Source: Spirosoma oryzae | Lineage (GTDB): Bacteria > Bacteroidota > Bacteroidia > Cytophagales > Spirosomataceae | NCBI RefSeq assembly: GCF_003002825.1 | Contig: NZ_PVTE01000019.1 | Coordinates: 1-64,000, forward strand | Length of the DNA: 64,000 nt | Reading direction: 5' to 3' | Shown here: positions 21,541 through 29,825 of the stretch, in pieces | Layout: the number at the start of each line of letters is the position of its first letter | How positions within the stretch are numbered: the first letter of the stretch is position 1 | The notes under the pieces: model-generated | The model's input: the letters and a program-made list of their open reading frames with translations, nothing else | Told to the model about the DNA's origin: nothing | Database searches by the model: none | Made by a program: the position numbers and the translations under genes

Positions 21541-22575
21541 TCACCGGGAGAACTCGGCAACCTGTTTGGTTACAGCAGTCTCATCAACGTTGCCAGACTG
21601 AATCAGCAGGCGGTGGCGGAAGGTGACGGACTTGCCCGCCGGGAGCGTGTAATTCAACGCGGGCTCTTTACCACTGCTCAACACCGACCGACCAAGCGGA
21701 TTAGCCGCAAACAAGCCGTAGCCACGGGCGTGCCAATACGTCGGATAGTCAACGTTTTTGGGGTGGTCGAACAAGACGACCGAAATTGGCTCGCCCTCGA
21801 CGGTTCCCGAGAGACTCATCCAGTTGCCACGCGTTCCCCAAACGGCATCGCCCGTCACGCCTTCGCTGCTCCGGTACATACCCGTTACCCCTTCGTTGTT
21901 CATCACCGGCACTTTTGTTTGAACGCCCTGTGCATCCGTGAAGAGTTCCGGCTTCGTCGAGGGTTGCTCCAGTTGCCGGGCCATCCGTAGCGCAATCATG
22001 CCTTCTTTATTGTCTTTGAACAGCACATCCTTACCGTCGGCTTTCAGCGTTGTTATGCGGTCGATTGTACGACTGGCAGCATCCCCCCGGAAGACGTAGG
22101 TCGTTGTTTCTTCCAGCATCCGCTTCCCGTCTTTGTCGAGCCAATCGGCCGTAACTGTTAGTTCTGCTTTGTCTTTGCCGCTCTTCATCGACTTGACGCC
22201 CGTATGTACGATGGTACCGAACGGCCCCTTGTGCTCCGGTCCGATGTCGATCGAATTGTTCCAGAAGTCATGCCCATTGACGTCGCCGTAGTTGAACCAC
22301 ATGCCAACGTGGTGCGGGTGATCGACGCGTTCGCCGGGCCGGGGATCGAGTGGCCAGCCCCGCGTAATAAAGTGCCCCCCTGCCGACTGAATGGGGTACA
22401 GCACCGGTTTTTTCAGCACGTCGGGACCGGGGTAGATGTAGGCCGTGAACGGTTTTCCATCGACGGTCACGCTGACACGTTTGTCCGCTTCGGCATGGGT
22501 GAGTTGAATACGGTTCTGCGCCAGCATGGGTGTGGCCATACTCAGCAGCAAGCAAACGGAAAAAAATTGGCGCAT
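21541..22575 (-). CDS. DUF6807 (PmoA-like) secreted protein
   Basis: Signal peptide MRQFFSVCLLLSMATPMLAQ. The 344-residue protein carries the DUF6807/PmoA hallmarks: PFTAYIYPG near residue 42, ERVDHPHHVGMWFNYGDVNG around 82-101, and FDHPKNVDYPTYWHARGYGL near 268. The name PmoA comes from annotation history and does not imply methane oxidation. Family members occur in Bacteroidota and Planctomycetes near carbohydrate-degrading genes. Biochemical role unknown. Confidence 0.85.
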   Translation of the reverse strand: MRQFFSVCLLLSMATPMLAQNRIQLTHAEADKRVSVTVDGKPFTAYIYPGPDVLKKPVLYPIQSAGGHFITRGWPLDPRPGERVDHPHHVGMWFNYGDVNGHDFWNNSIDIGPEHKGPFGTIVHTGVKSMKSGKDKAELTVTADWLDKDGKRMLEETTTYVFRGDAASRTIDRITTLKADGKDVLFKDNKEGMIALRMARQLEQPSTKPELFTDAQGVQTKVPVMNNEGVTGMYRSSEGVTGDAVWGTRGNWMSLSGTVEGEPISVVLFDHPKNVDYPTYWHARGYGLFAANPLGRSVLSSGKEPALNYTLPAGKSVTFRHRLLIQSGNVDETAVTKQVAEFSR

Positions 22576-22604
22576 AGTGAATCGGTTAAGGAACGGTATG
22601 AGCC

Positions 22605-22635
22605 TAAAAAAGCCCCGGCTGTAAAAGCCGGGGCT
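22605..22635 (-). terminator. Intrinsic terminator of the LEA-like gene... placed after next promoter region
   Basis: On the minus strand AGCCCCGGCT-TTTAC-AGCCGGGGCT is followed by TTTTTT, a classic rho-independent terminator downstream of the gene ending at 22689. Confidence 0.9.
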
Positions 22636-22688
22636 CCTTGTTTATTACCCATAGCATTGCTCAGTGAGGGCAAGCTGCGTTCAGCGAT

Positions 22689-23306
22689 CTAGCGCCCCGT
22701 CAGTATCTTGTTCGTTACATCCTGATCGATCGTGATGTAGCCGGGGTAGTTGATTTGCTTGCTGCCCAGGTCCAGCGTCGGCTTGATCCGGATAGTCAGC
22801 TTTGAGGGTTTGGTATCGGGCGAACCGGCCAGGTTCTGCACCAGTTGCGTGAAGGCATCGCGGGTTTGCGCGTCGGTGAGTAGTTGGTAGGCGTTGGTGT
22901 TGAGCCGCACCGGCACCACTGTTCGTCCACCACCCGGCTGTACTTCAATTCGCTGATTCAGAAAACCGTTGAACAGTTCCCGTCCGGCCAGCAGCACTTT
23001 GTATTCCAGCTGATTGATACCCGCCAGCTTATTGGTCGGGTTTACGATTTGCAAGTTTAGCCGGGCATCAAGCGGTATGTTGCGGGTCAACAGTCCGGCG
23101 GCCAGTCGGGGATACTTCACGGGGTCGAGGTCTTCGATCTTGCGCAGCTTTTGTACGTCGATGCCTGACAGGTAAATACTGTCGGCGGAAAGAATGCTAT
23201 AGCGGCAATCGCCAAGGGTTTTAGCCTGCGAAATCTGTTTATTGATACCGCAGCTGGCCAGCAGCAGTGGTAGAGCCAGCAGGCTCAGGACAAGTACTTT
23301 TTTCAT
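22689..23306 (-). CDS. LEA type 2-like lipoprotein
   Basis: Lipoprotein signal MKKVLVLSLLALPLLLASCG with lipobox LASC. The mature part has NIPLDARLNLQIVNPTNKLA, then LEYKVLLAGRELFNG and VVPVRLN, the pattern of the water-stress/LEA14 beta-sandwich domain. Such lipoproteins are common in Bacteroidota and have no defined biochemical role. A 290-base gap to aat precedes it. Confidence 0.75.
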   Translation of the reverse strand: MKKVLVLSLLALPLLLASCGINKQISQAKTLGDCRYSILSADSIYLSGIDVQKLRKIEDLDPVKYPRLAAGLLTRNIPLDARLNLQIVNPTNKLAGINQLEYKVLLAGRELFNGFLNQRIEVQPGGGRTVVPVRLNTNAYQLLTDAQTRDAFTQLVQNLAGSPDTKPSKLTIRIKPTLDLGSKQINYPGYITIDQDVTNKILTGR

Positions 23307-23597
23307 GGTTTGCGTGAATCGTTTCGTGGTAAACGTTCGACAGGGGGCAAAGGGTTTGGTTTAATTACGTTTCACAAACACCAGTTACGCCAGAACGTGT
23401 CGCGTTACCGACTGGCTTTCTACCCGCAGTCTGATAACGTATAAAGAAACCGTTTATCGAACAGCTGCAACAGGCGCACGTACTTTGACGGGTTTCTCGA
23501 TCTGACTATTAGTCAACTGGCAACAAACTTGCACCGTACAGACGAAGGAAAGTCGCCTTTTTTTTATAATATTTGTCAGCAAGGTGTATTCCGTGCG

Positions 23598-24230
23598 ATG
23601 ATGAGCAAACTGACAGCCGACGAACTGATTTACGGGTATATCAACGGTATCTTTCCGATGGCTGACGCTGACAATACACTCTACTGGTACGCGCCCGATC
23701 CGCGTGCCATCATTCCCATCGACACCTACAAACCCGCCCGCTCGCTGCGCCCCGTGCTGAACCAGAACCGGTTCGAGATTCGGCTCAACACGAAATTTGA
23801 GCAGGTAATGCGGTACTGCTCCTTCCCCCGCTCGCCCGATGACAGCACCTGGATTTCAGATGAGATCGTTCAAGCCTATACCGACCTGCACCGAATGGGA
23901 CTGGCGCATAGCGTCGAGACGTACCAGAACGACGAACTGGTCGGTGGTTTGTACGGTGTGTCGCTGGGGGCAGCCTTCTTCGGAGAATCGATGTTCCACC
24001 GCGTCAGCGACGCGTCGAAGGTGGCGTTTCATTACCTGATTATGACCTTGCGGCAGCAGCGGTTCGAACTGCTCGACACGCAGTTTATCAATGACAATGT
24101 ACGGCGATATGGGGCTATCGAAATACCCAAAGCCGATTATCACAAGCTGCTGAAAGCGGCCCTGCGCAAGAAAGCCCGCTTTACCGAGCCAATTGTCGAA
24201 CATCTGTTTCGCGACCGTCCGACCAGCTGA
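23598..24230 (+). CDS. aat: Leucyl/phenylalanyl-tRNA-protein transferase
   Basis: Adds Leu or Phe to N-terminal Arg or Lys of proteins, marking them for ClpAP (N-degron pathway). Start at 23598 or 23601 (MSKLTADELIYGYINGIFP). Motifs: FPMADADNTLYWYAPDPRAI, FPRSPDDSTWISDEIVQAY, HSVETYQNDELVGGLYGV and FFGESMFHRVSDASK, all family hallmarks. The gene ends 25 bases before proB and may share transcripts with it. Confidence 0.95.
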   Translation: MMSKLTADELIYGYINGIFPMADADNTLYWYAPDPRAIIPIDTYKPARSLRPVLNQNRFEIRLNTKFEQVMRYCSFPRSPDDSTWISDEIVQAYTDLHRMGLAHSVETYQNDELVGGLYGVSLGAAFFGESMFHRVSDASKVAFHYLIMTLRQQRFELLDTQFINDNVRRYGAIEIPKADYHKLLKAALRKKARFTEPIVEHLFRDRPTS

Positions 24231-24242
24231 CGCCGGATGCTG

Positions 24243-24250
24243 TATCTTTG
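24243..24250 (+). promoter_or_regulatory. Candidate -7 box for proB
   Basis: TATCTTTG lies only five bases before the proB ATG (24256). If used, the mRNA would start at or next to the ATG, that is, be nearly leaderless. Confidence 0.5.
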
Positions 24251-24255
24251 CGGGC

Positions 24256-25290
24256 ATGAGTAAGCCCGTTCTCGTGCTTAAATTCGGCACGGCCTCCATT
24301 ACAAAACCGTCTGGTGAACCCAATGAACCGGTCATGGTCGACATTGCCCGGCAGGTTGCTACCTTACATCCACACTACCGCATTGTGCTGGTATCGTCGG
24401 GCGCGGTGGGTGCCGGGAAAGCCCGTATTCGCGACTATCGGGGCGACATTACCCAGCGCAAGGCCGCTGCCGCCGTCGGGAATCTGCTGTTACTGAATCA
24501 GTATTCGCGTTTTTTTGCCATCTACGGTATTCACATTGCCCAAAGCCTGTGCGAACGGCAGCACTTCGCCAACCGCGACCAGTTTCTGCAACTCAAGCAG
24601 ACCTACGAAGAACTGTGGGCCAATGAGCTGATTCCGATTGCCAACGAGAACGACGTTGTCAGCAGTCGCGAATTGAAATTCTCCGACAACGACGAACTGG
24701 CCACGCTCATTGCCGTTGGCTTCGGTGCTGAGGTGCTGATGCTCTGTACGTCCGTTGGCGGGCTGCTCGACGCCAACAACCAGATTATCCGGCGCGTAGA
24801 GCAGTTCGATGAGCGCATATTCGGGGTGGTACGGACCGACAAGTCATCGTTGGGACTGGGGGGCATGGCCTCGAAACTGACGTTTGCCAAGCTGGCCACG
24901 CGTATGGGTATCCGGGTCGTTATTTTCGGGTTGAACGAACCTGACAGCCTGCGCCGGGCCTTACTGGGTGAAACGGGAACAGCCTTTCCGCCCAGCGCCA
25001 GTGCCCTGAGCGCCCGTAACCGCTGGCTGGCGAGTGGCTCGCTGGTCGTGGGCCGAATTCAGGTCGATGCCGGGGCCGTACGTGCCCTGACGCAGCGCCG
25101 GAGCCTGCTGGCAGTGGGCGTCCGATCGATACTCGGCGAGTTTGCGGCTGGCGAGATGGTCGAGATTCTGGACGAGCAGCAGACGCCCGTAGCGGTTGCC
25201 CGCACCCGTATCTCGTCGGAGCAGCTTCAGCAACAGCTTAACCAACAAAACGTTGACGTTGCCAACGCCAGCGATATTGTACTTTTGTGA
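24256..25290 (+). CDS. proB: Glutamate 5-kinase
   Basis: First step of proline biosynthesis. Start at 24256 (MSKPVLVLKFGTASI). The amino acid kinase domain has LVSSGAVGAGKAR, IPIANENDVVS and SDNDELATLIA; GLGGMASKLTFAKLATRMG is the late signature. From about residue 255 a PUA domain follows (ASGSLVVGRIQVDAGAVRAL to DIVLL). The 344-residue length is normal for two-domain ProB. Between it and proA lies a toxin-antitoxin pair. Confidence 0.95.
   Translation: MSKPVLVLKFGTASITKPSGEPNEPVMVDIARQVATLHPHYRIVLVSSGAVGAGKARIRDYRGDITQRKAAAAVGNLLLLNQYSRFFAIYGIHIAQSLCERQHFANRDQFLQLKQTYEELWANELIPIANENDVVSSRELKFSDNDELATLIAVGFGAEVLMLCTSVGGLLDANNQIIRRVEQFDERIFGVVRTDKSSLGLGGMASKLTFAKLATRMGIRVVIFGLNEPDSLRRALLGETGTAFPPSASALSARNRWLASGSLVVGRIQVDAGAVRALTQRRSLLAVGVRSILGEFAAGEMVEILDEQQTPVAVARTRISSEQLQQQLNQQNVDVANASDIVLL
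25280..25287 (+). promoter_or_regulatory. Candidate internal promoter for the TumA-TumE pair
   Basis: TACTTTTG overlaps the last codons of proB and lies 34 bases before the antitoxin start, so the pair may have its own promoter in addition to proB read-through. Confidence 0.45.
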
Positions 25291-25321
25291 CGATAAAGAA
25301 TCACCAGTAAATGCGCCGATT

Positions 25322-25591
25322 ATGGTACAGGTAAGCAAACAGGCCGTACAGCAATGGATGCTGATTGACTGTATGGCAAAAAAAAATCAGTACGAAGAAA
25401 AAATTAACCACTTCGAAAAAAAATACGGTAAACCATACAGCGAATTTGAACAGCATATTGAAACAACTGATCAGGAAGTTTTCGAAGAGTGGGATGATTA
25501 TATAGACTGGGGAGCCTATGTCGAATTTCTTGCTCACGTAAACGAGACGATTCGCGAAATAAAGCTGGGTAACATTCAGATGGAAGCCTAA
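25322..25591 (+). CDS. TumA-like antitoxin
   Basis: Start at 25322 (MVQVSKQAVQQWMLID), 89 residues; the frame is open to 25196 but that part lies in proB. The signature EEKINHFEKKYGKPYSEFEQ and EEWDDYIDWGAYVEFLA matches the TumA antitoxin of the TumE-TumA type II modules. It is expected to bind and neutralise the adjacent DUF6516 toxin. The DNA is visibly more AT-rich than proB and proA, in line with acquisition. Confidence 0.8.
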   Translation: MVQVSKQAVQQWMLIDCMAKKNQYEEKINHFEKKYGKPYSEFEQHIETTDQEVFEEWDDYIDWGAYVEFLAHVNETIREIKLGNIQMEA

Positions 25592-25629
25592 CTCACTGAC
25601 ACCGTCCTCATTACGGCTACATCATTTGC

Positions 25630-26001
25630 ATGACTAATTTGCTACCTGACTTGCTGTTCGATCAGTCAATCGTCAGCTCGTTCACCGTTCTGGAATACGT
25701 CCCGTCTGATCTGGATTTTCTACTAAAATTACGTATCACACTCACAGATCAATCTGCCTTGTTTACGCACGAACGTATCCTTCGGGGTGTCAGAAACTAT
25801 TCGTTCCATTGGCAAACAATGGACAATCGGGCAATCATGCGCTGGGATAATGCACCGCATCACCGTCAGATTACCACGTTCCCGCACCACCTGCACGATT
25901 ACCGGTCAACGCCTGAAACGGTAGGTGACAGTCATAACATTACGCTGACGGAAGTTTTGGACTACATCAGCCGATACCTGAATCAACCCACCAAACCATG
26001 A
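25630..26001 (+). CDS. TumE-like toxin (DUF6516)
   Basis: The 123-residue protein fits DUF6516/TumE: LKLRITLTDQSALFTHE, NYSFHWQTMDNRAIMRWDNA, then HHRQITTFPHHLHDY with the conserved histidines. TumE is a toxin of a type II system; its molecular target is not evident from sequence. It starts 38 bases after the antitoxin and overlaps the proA start by four bases (ATGA), so proA translation is coupled to toxin translation. Confidence 0.85.
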   Translation: MTNLLPDLLFDQSIVSSFTVLEYVPSDLDFLLKLRITLTDQSALFTHERILRGVRNYSFHWQTMDNRAIMRWDNAPHHRQITTFPHHLHDYRSTPETVGDSHNITLTEVLDYISRYLNQPTKP

Positions 26002-27248
26002 CGTCCATAACCCCACTCCTACAGGCAACACAACAGGCCGCTGCGGCCGTTCGGCGGCTTAGCCCAAGCCGTAAAACCGGACTACTCAACCGGATTGCCG
26101 ATGTACTGATCCAGCACAAAACCACCGTACTGGCCGAGAATCAGCACGACCTCGACCGGATGCCTCCGTCCGACCCGAAATACGACCGGCTCAAACTCAC
26201 GGATGCGCGTATCGACGGCCTGGCTGCCAGTCTGCGCGATGTAGCCGTGTTGCCCGACCCGGCGGGGGAAGTGCTGATCGACCGGACAATTGAGCAGGGG
26301 CTACAACTTAAAAAGATTGCGGTGCCGCTGGGCGTTGTAGGGGTGATTTACGAAGCCCGCCCCAACGTGACGATCGACGTAGCATCGCTCTGCCTGCGGT
26401 CGGGTAATGCCTGCGTGCTCAAAGGCGGCAAAGAAGCGGATTCATCCAATCGGTATCTCGTCGGTCTGATTCAATCGGTACTGACGGAGTTCGATGTGCC
26501 GACAGCCGCCGTTACGCTCCTCCCCCCCGACCGGGCCGTAGTCGCGGAACTGCTCACGGCAACCCGCTACGTCGACATTATCATTCCACGTGGGTCCGAT
26601 GCGCTCATTCAGTATGTTCGCCAACATTCACTCGTACCAACGATTGAAACCGGCGCGGGTGTCTGTCACGCCTACGTCGAAGCGTCGGCCGATCTGGATA
26701 AGGCTGTAGCGATTGTCGTCAACGGTCGAGTATCGCGGCCGTCAGTCTGTAATAGCCTCGACTGTGTGCTGGTCGACGAAACGATTGCTGCCCGGTTTTT
26801 GCCCATGCTGGTCGATGATTTCCAGAAATGGAACGTCGAGGTGTTTGCTGACGAATCGTCATACGCCATTTTCAAGCAGGCAGGTTACGCGCAATTACAG
26901 CACGCGCAACCCAACGATTTTGGCCGGGAGTTTCTGGATTATAAATGTGCCGTAAAGGTTGTATCGGGTATCGAGGAAGCGCTTTCGCACATTCAGGTGT
27001 ATTCGTCGCGGCACTCGGAAGCCATTTTATCGCAACGTCAGCCATTGATCGACCAGTTTCTGCGGGAAGTCGATGCAGCCGCCGTTTACGCCAACGCATC
27101 GACCCGTTTTACGGATGGCGGTGTATTCGGATTAGGTGCGGAGATCGGCATATCGACGCAGAAACTGCACGCCCGTGGCCCGTTTGCGCTCGAAAAACTG
27201 GTCACCGAGAAATGGATCGTCATCGGCGATGGGCAGGTTCGGTGGTGA
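25998..27248 (+). CDS. proA: Gamma-glutamyl phosphate reductase
   Basis: Second enzyme of proline biosynthesis, 416 residues. Motifs: VPLGVVGVIYEARPNVTID (about 112-130), RSGNACVLKGGKEA, and the catalytic RPSVCNSLDCVLVDE with the active Cys. The C-terminal region FTDGGVFGLGAEIGISTQKL is also canonical. Its start is coupled to the toxin gene by ATGA overlap. Confidence 0.95.
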   Translation: MTSITPLLQATQQAAAAVRRLSPSRKTGLLNRIADVLIQHKTTVLAENQHDLDRMPPSDPKYDRLKLTDARIDGLAASLRDVAVLPDPAGEVLIDRTIEQGLQLKKIAVPLGVVGVIYEARPNVTIDVASLCLRSGNACVLKGGKEADSSNRYLVGLIQSVLTEFDVPTAAVTLLPPDRAVVAELLTATRYVDIIIPRGSDALIQYVRQHSLVPTIETGAGVCHAYVEASADLDKAVAIVVNGRVSRPSVCNSLDCVLVDETIAARFLPMLVDDFQKWNVEVFADESSYAIFKQAGYAQLQHAQPNDFGREFLDYKCAVKVVSGIEEALSHIQVYSSRHSEAILSQRQPLIDQFLREVDAAAVYANASTRFTDGGVFGLGAEIGISTQKLHARGPFALEKLVTEKWIVIGDGQVRW

Positions 27249-27429
27249 CCCGATTTTCATTGCGGCCCTATCGAGCTGCCGAAGTGCTAAAGATGACATT
27301 TAGCCGTCGGTAGCTGCACAGTTCGCCTGTTTAGCATACAACCAACGGAAAAGTAAAGCTTACATTTACACTCAGGCCGATCAGGGCGTGACTGAGCTGA
27401 AAATTCCTAAAACGCCGTATCTTGCTCTT

Positions 27430-27648
27430 ATGAAAATCGTCCTCGACATTCCAGACGACCAGTTCAGCTTCGTCATGAAACTGGTCCGCAACCTGACCTT
27501 TCTCAAGGCTACGCCCCTGCCTGCGGGAGCCTCGAATGAAAAGGCCCTGTTTCTGGCTGAATTTGGAGAGTCTATTGACGAACTGAACGACGTGCTAGCC
27601 GGAAAAACGCAGGCCGCTGATGCCTACTCGCTGCTCGATGAGTTATGA
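27430..27648 (+). CDS. Antitoxin of a RelE-type pair
   Basis: Start at 27430 (MKIVLDIPDDQFSFVMKLV), 72 residues. A short N-terminal strand and helices followed by an acidic C-terminal half (LAEFGESIDELNDVLAGK) is the usual layout for small antitoxins partnered with RelE/ParE-type toxins. The following toxin start lies 11 bases inside it. No DNA-binding motif is clear. Confidence 0.7.
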   Translation: MKIVLDIPDDQFSFVMKLVRNLTFLKATPLPAGASNEKALFLAEFGESIDELNDVLAGKTQAADAYSLLDEL

Positions 27649-27976
27649 GATCAAGCGCCTGCCGACCTTTGATCGGCAGGCCAAACGACTGGCTAAGAAG
27701 TACCCATCGTTGAAAACAGACCTACGGACTTTATTCGATTCATTGCAGCTCGACCCTACGCAGGGCACTGCCATCGGCAAAGGATGTTACAAAGTACGCA
27801 TGGCCATTGCCAGCAAGAAACAAGGTAAGTCAGGTGGTGCTCGGGTAATCACTTTCGTTAAGATCACTCAGGACGCTGTTTACCTATTGGCACTTTATGA
27901 CAAGTCGGAAAAGGAAACGTTGACAGCTGGCGAGCTAGAAACGTATCTGGAATTGATTAATGAAACAACCGAATAG
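27638..27976 (+). CDS. RelE/ParE-family toxin
   Basis: Start at 27638 (MSYEIKRLPTFDRQAKRLAK), 112 residues. The family pattern is clear: F.R..K.L.KKYPSL..DL, GKGCYKVRMAIASK, SGGARVITFV and VYLLALYDKSEKETL. RelE-type toxins cut mRNA on the ribosome while ParE acts on gyrase; this sequence does not settle which. Overlap with the antitoxin supports a two-gene module. Confidence 0.85.
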   Translation: MSYEIKRLPTFDRQAKRLAKKYPSLKTDLRTLFDSLQLDPTQGTAIGKGCYKVRMAIASKKQGKSGGARVITFVKITQDAVYLLALYDKSEKETLTAGELETYLELINETTE

Positions 27977-28032
27977 TCTTTTCCAACTGCTCATCTTACT
28001 TTGCTTCGGTAACGAATCAAGTACTTCGTATG

Positions 28033-28608
28033 CTACTGCACTGGTGAGAGTGGTCGAAACCGGATCTTTAAGCCGTAATCTTTTCCTTTCGAGACATCTT
28101 TGAGCGTCACCTGTGCGCCATCGGCACCTGTCCAGGTCGTTGTTCCATCGGCGGTCTTTGGCTGCCCGTACCGGGTTGTGAAATAAGGCGTCAGTTCCTG
28201 CTGATAGGTCGTTACGGAAGGCTTACTGTTTAGAAACAAGTCGACGTCGATACCCGACACCTTGTCGTTTTTCCGGTAATACAGCATGTCTGCCGATTCC
28301 AGATTCTTGAATTCGACGGTGTAGCCGACATGATTGGTATCCTGCTCAAATGGCTTCTCAGGCTCATGTTCGGCCACGGCGGTAAACGGGTCGCCGAGAT
28401 TAATACCCCGCCAGTGGCTGTCGCGGGTTAGCCCCAGATTGGCCAGTTGGGGCGGCATCGGCTCGGGTACATAGTCGGTAGCCGGGTCGACTTTATTTGT
28501 GACAGCTACCGAGTCAGCCGTCTGTGTACTCTCCTGCTTTTTCGACTGGCAGGCCAGTTGTGTGACTATCAAACCTGCAAACAACAGGATACCGTAACAG
28601 TGCTTCAT
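28033..28608 (-). CDS. Hypothetical lipoprotein (191 aa)
   Basis: Signal MKHCYGILLFAGLIVTQLAC with lipobox QLAC, then a Lys/Gln/Thr-rich linker. The folded part has SHWRGINLGDPFTAVAEHE, VEFKNLESADMLYYRKNDKV and YFTTRYGQPKTADGTTTW. It resembles lipoproteins with two repeats of a small beta domain, but no named family is recognised. Confidence 0.65.
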   Translation of the reverse strand: MKHCYGILLFAGLIVTQLACQSKKQESTQTADSVAVTNKVDPATDYVPEPMPPQLANLGLTRDSHWRGINLGDPFTAVAEHEPEKPFEQDTNHVGYTVEFKNLESADMLYYRKNDKVSGIDVDLFLNSKPSVTTYQQELTPYFTTRYGQPKTADGTTTWTGADGAQVTLKDVSKGKDYGLKIRFRPLSPVQ

Positions 28609-28716
28609 ATGTGGGCTGGCAACGCATGACCAGTCGCAAACTTACGATGAATTCGTCGTGGTAGTGATATGCGAATCCGTTCAACGCGTATCTGTGGCCA
28701 GCTACCTGTTCGTCGA

Positions 28717-29691
28717 CTACAACGCCGGGCGACGTACGGGCAACCATCGGGGCATCGGCAGGCGAACAACCAGCCAGAAACCTGTGCTTGCCAGCAGGGC
28801 CATACTCAAACAGGACAGATCAGCCACGGTCAGGTACAAAGCGTCGGGAACGTCGAATACGTAATAGCCGGGGTAGCGGTAGCTGTCGGCATACCGCTGT
28901 AGCGTCGCCGAATACACCCGACCCGAGGTAAGCTCCAGAAATGTCGTCAGGATACATAACCCTAACAAACTCACCAGTAGCGTGTTCAGCATCCGAACAA
29001 TCAGTCGTTGCCAGCGCCACAGCCCCGTCCCCAGCAGTACGGAACCCATCAGCACCAGCCAGCGACTACTTTGTTCCAGCCACTGCTCCGGCCATACCGA
29101 CGCGTAATAGCGAACCAGCGCTTTGTACTCGCTGTCGAGCCAGTACTGCGCAGCCACGGACCGTTTATGGCGAAGTGTTCGGTGCTTGGTCTCATACACG
29201 TTCACCTGCTCGGAGACAGGCATGGGGTAGTTCCGGTTAGCCTGTATCCATCGACCAAGCTGACCGGGAACGTTCAGCACCAGCAACGCGATCAGTAGCA
29301 GCACCCAGCGGGCTCGCACAGTTACCATTGCAATTAATAACGTCCCGGCAATGGTCAGACTCAATAGAGTGGTATCGCCCGTCAGCAGATAATATGCGAT
29401 GGCCATTACGCTCAGCACAATCAACCAGCACCAGACAATACTATTGGCGTGTGCGGGTCGGCTTTTGAGTAGCCGCTGATAACTACGGGCCCCCAGATAG
29501 CCGCACACTATCGTCAGCACCAGCATGGCCCGGCTGGTCAACCAAAGCATCAGTTCCTCCGGCTGACTGGGCGTCAGGTCGACCAGTAGGGTTGTCTGGT
29601 AACCCAGCAGGATACCCGTGAGTCCGATTGCAAATAGCCAGATAGCCAGCATGCGCGCGCGGTGGGCCAGTGCATTCGAGACCATGTTCAT
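28717..29691 (-). CDS. Multi-span membrane protein (324 aa)
   Basis: About eight hydrophobic segments, for example MLAIWLFAIGLTGILLGYQ (14-32), AMLVLTIVCGYLGAR, IVWCWLIVLSVMAIAYYL, LLLIALLVLNVPGQ and LLVSLLGLCILTTFLEL. A large loop follows GRWIQANRNYPMPVSEQ and contains KHRTLRHKRSVAAQ. No transport or enzyme signature recognised; probably an inner-membrane protein. Confidence 0.65.
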   Translation of the reverse strand: MNMVSNALAHRARMLAIWLFAIGLTGILLGYQTTLLVDLTPSQPEELMLWLTSRAMLVLTIVCGYLGARSYQRLLKSRPAHANSIVWCWLIVLSVMAIAYYLLTGDTTLLSLTIAGTLLIAMVTVRARWVLLLIALLVLNVPGQLGRWIQANRNYPMPVSEQVNVYETKHRTLRHKRSVAAQYWLDSEYKALVRYYASVWPEQWLEQSSRWLVLMGSVLLGTGLWRWQRLIVRMLNTLLVSLLGLCILTTFLELTSGRVYSATLQRYADSYRYPGYYVFDVPDALYLTVADLSCLSMALLASTGFWLVVRLPMPRWLPVRRPAL

Positions 29692-29825
29692 TTTTTATAG
29701 TTGGGTAGTTGGCAGCCCAGTCACACTAATGACTTTGGGCTACCAAAGCTACACTTTTTTGCAGTCTATACCTTTACCGGATTGCTAGCTATTTTTTTTG
29801 ATTATACGGTAAAAAAAGCTGGTTA

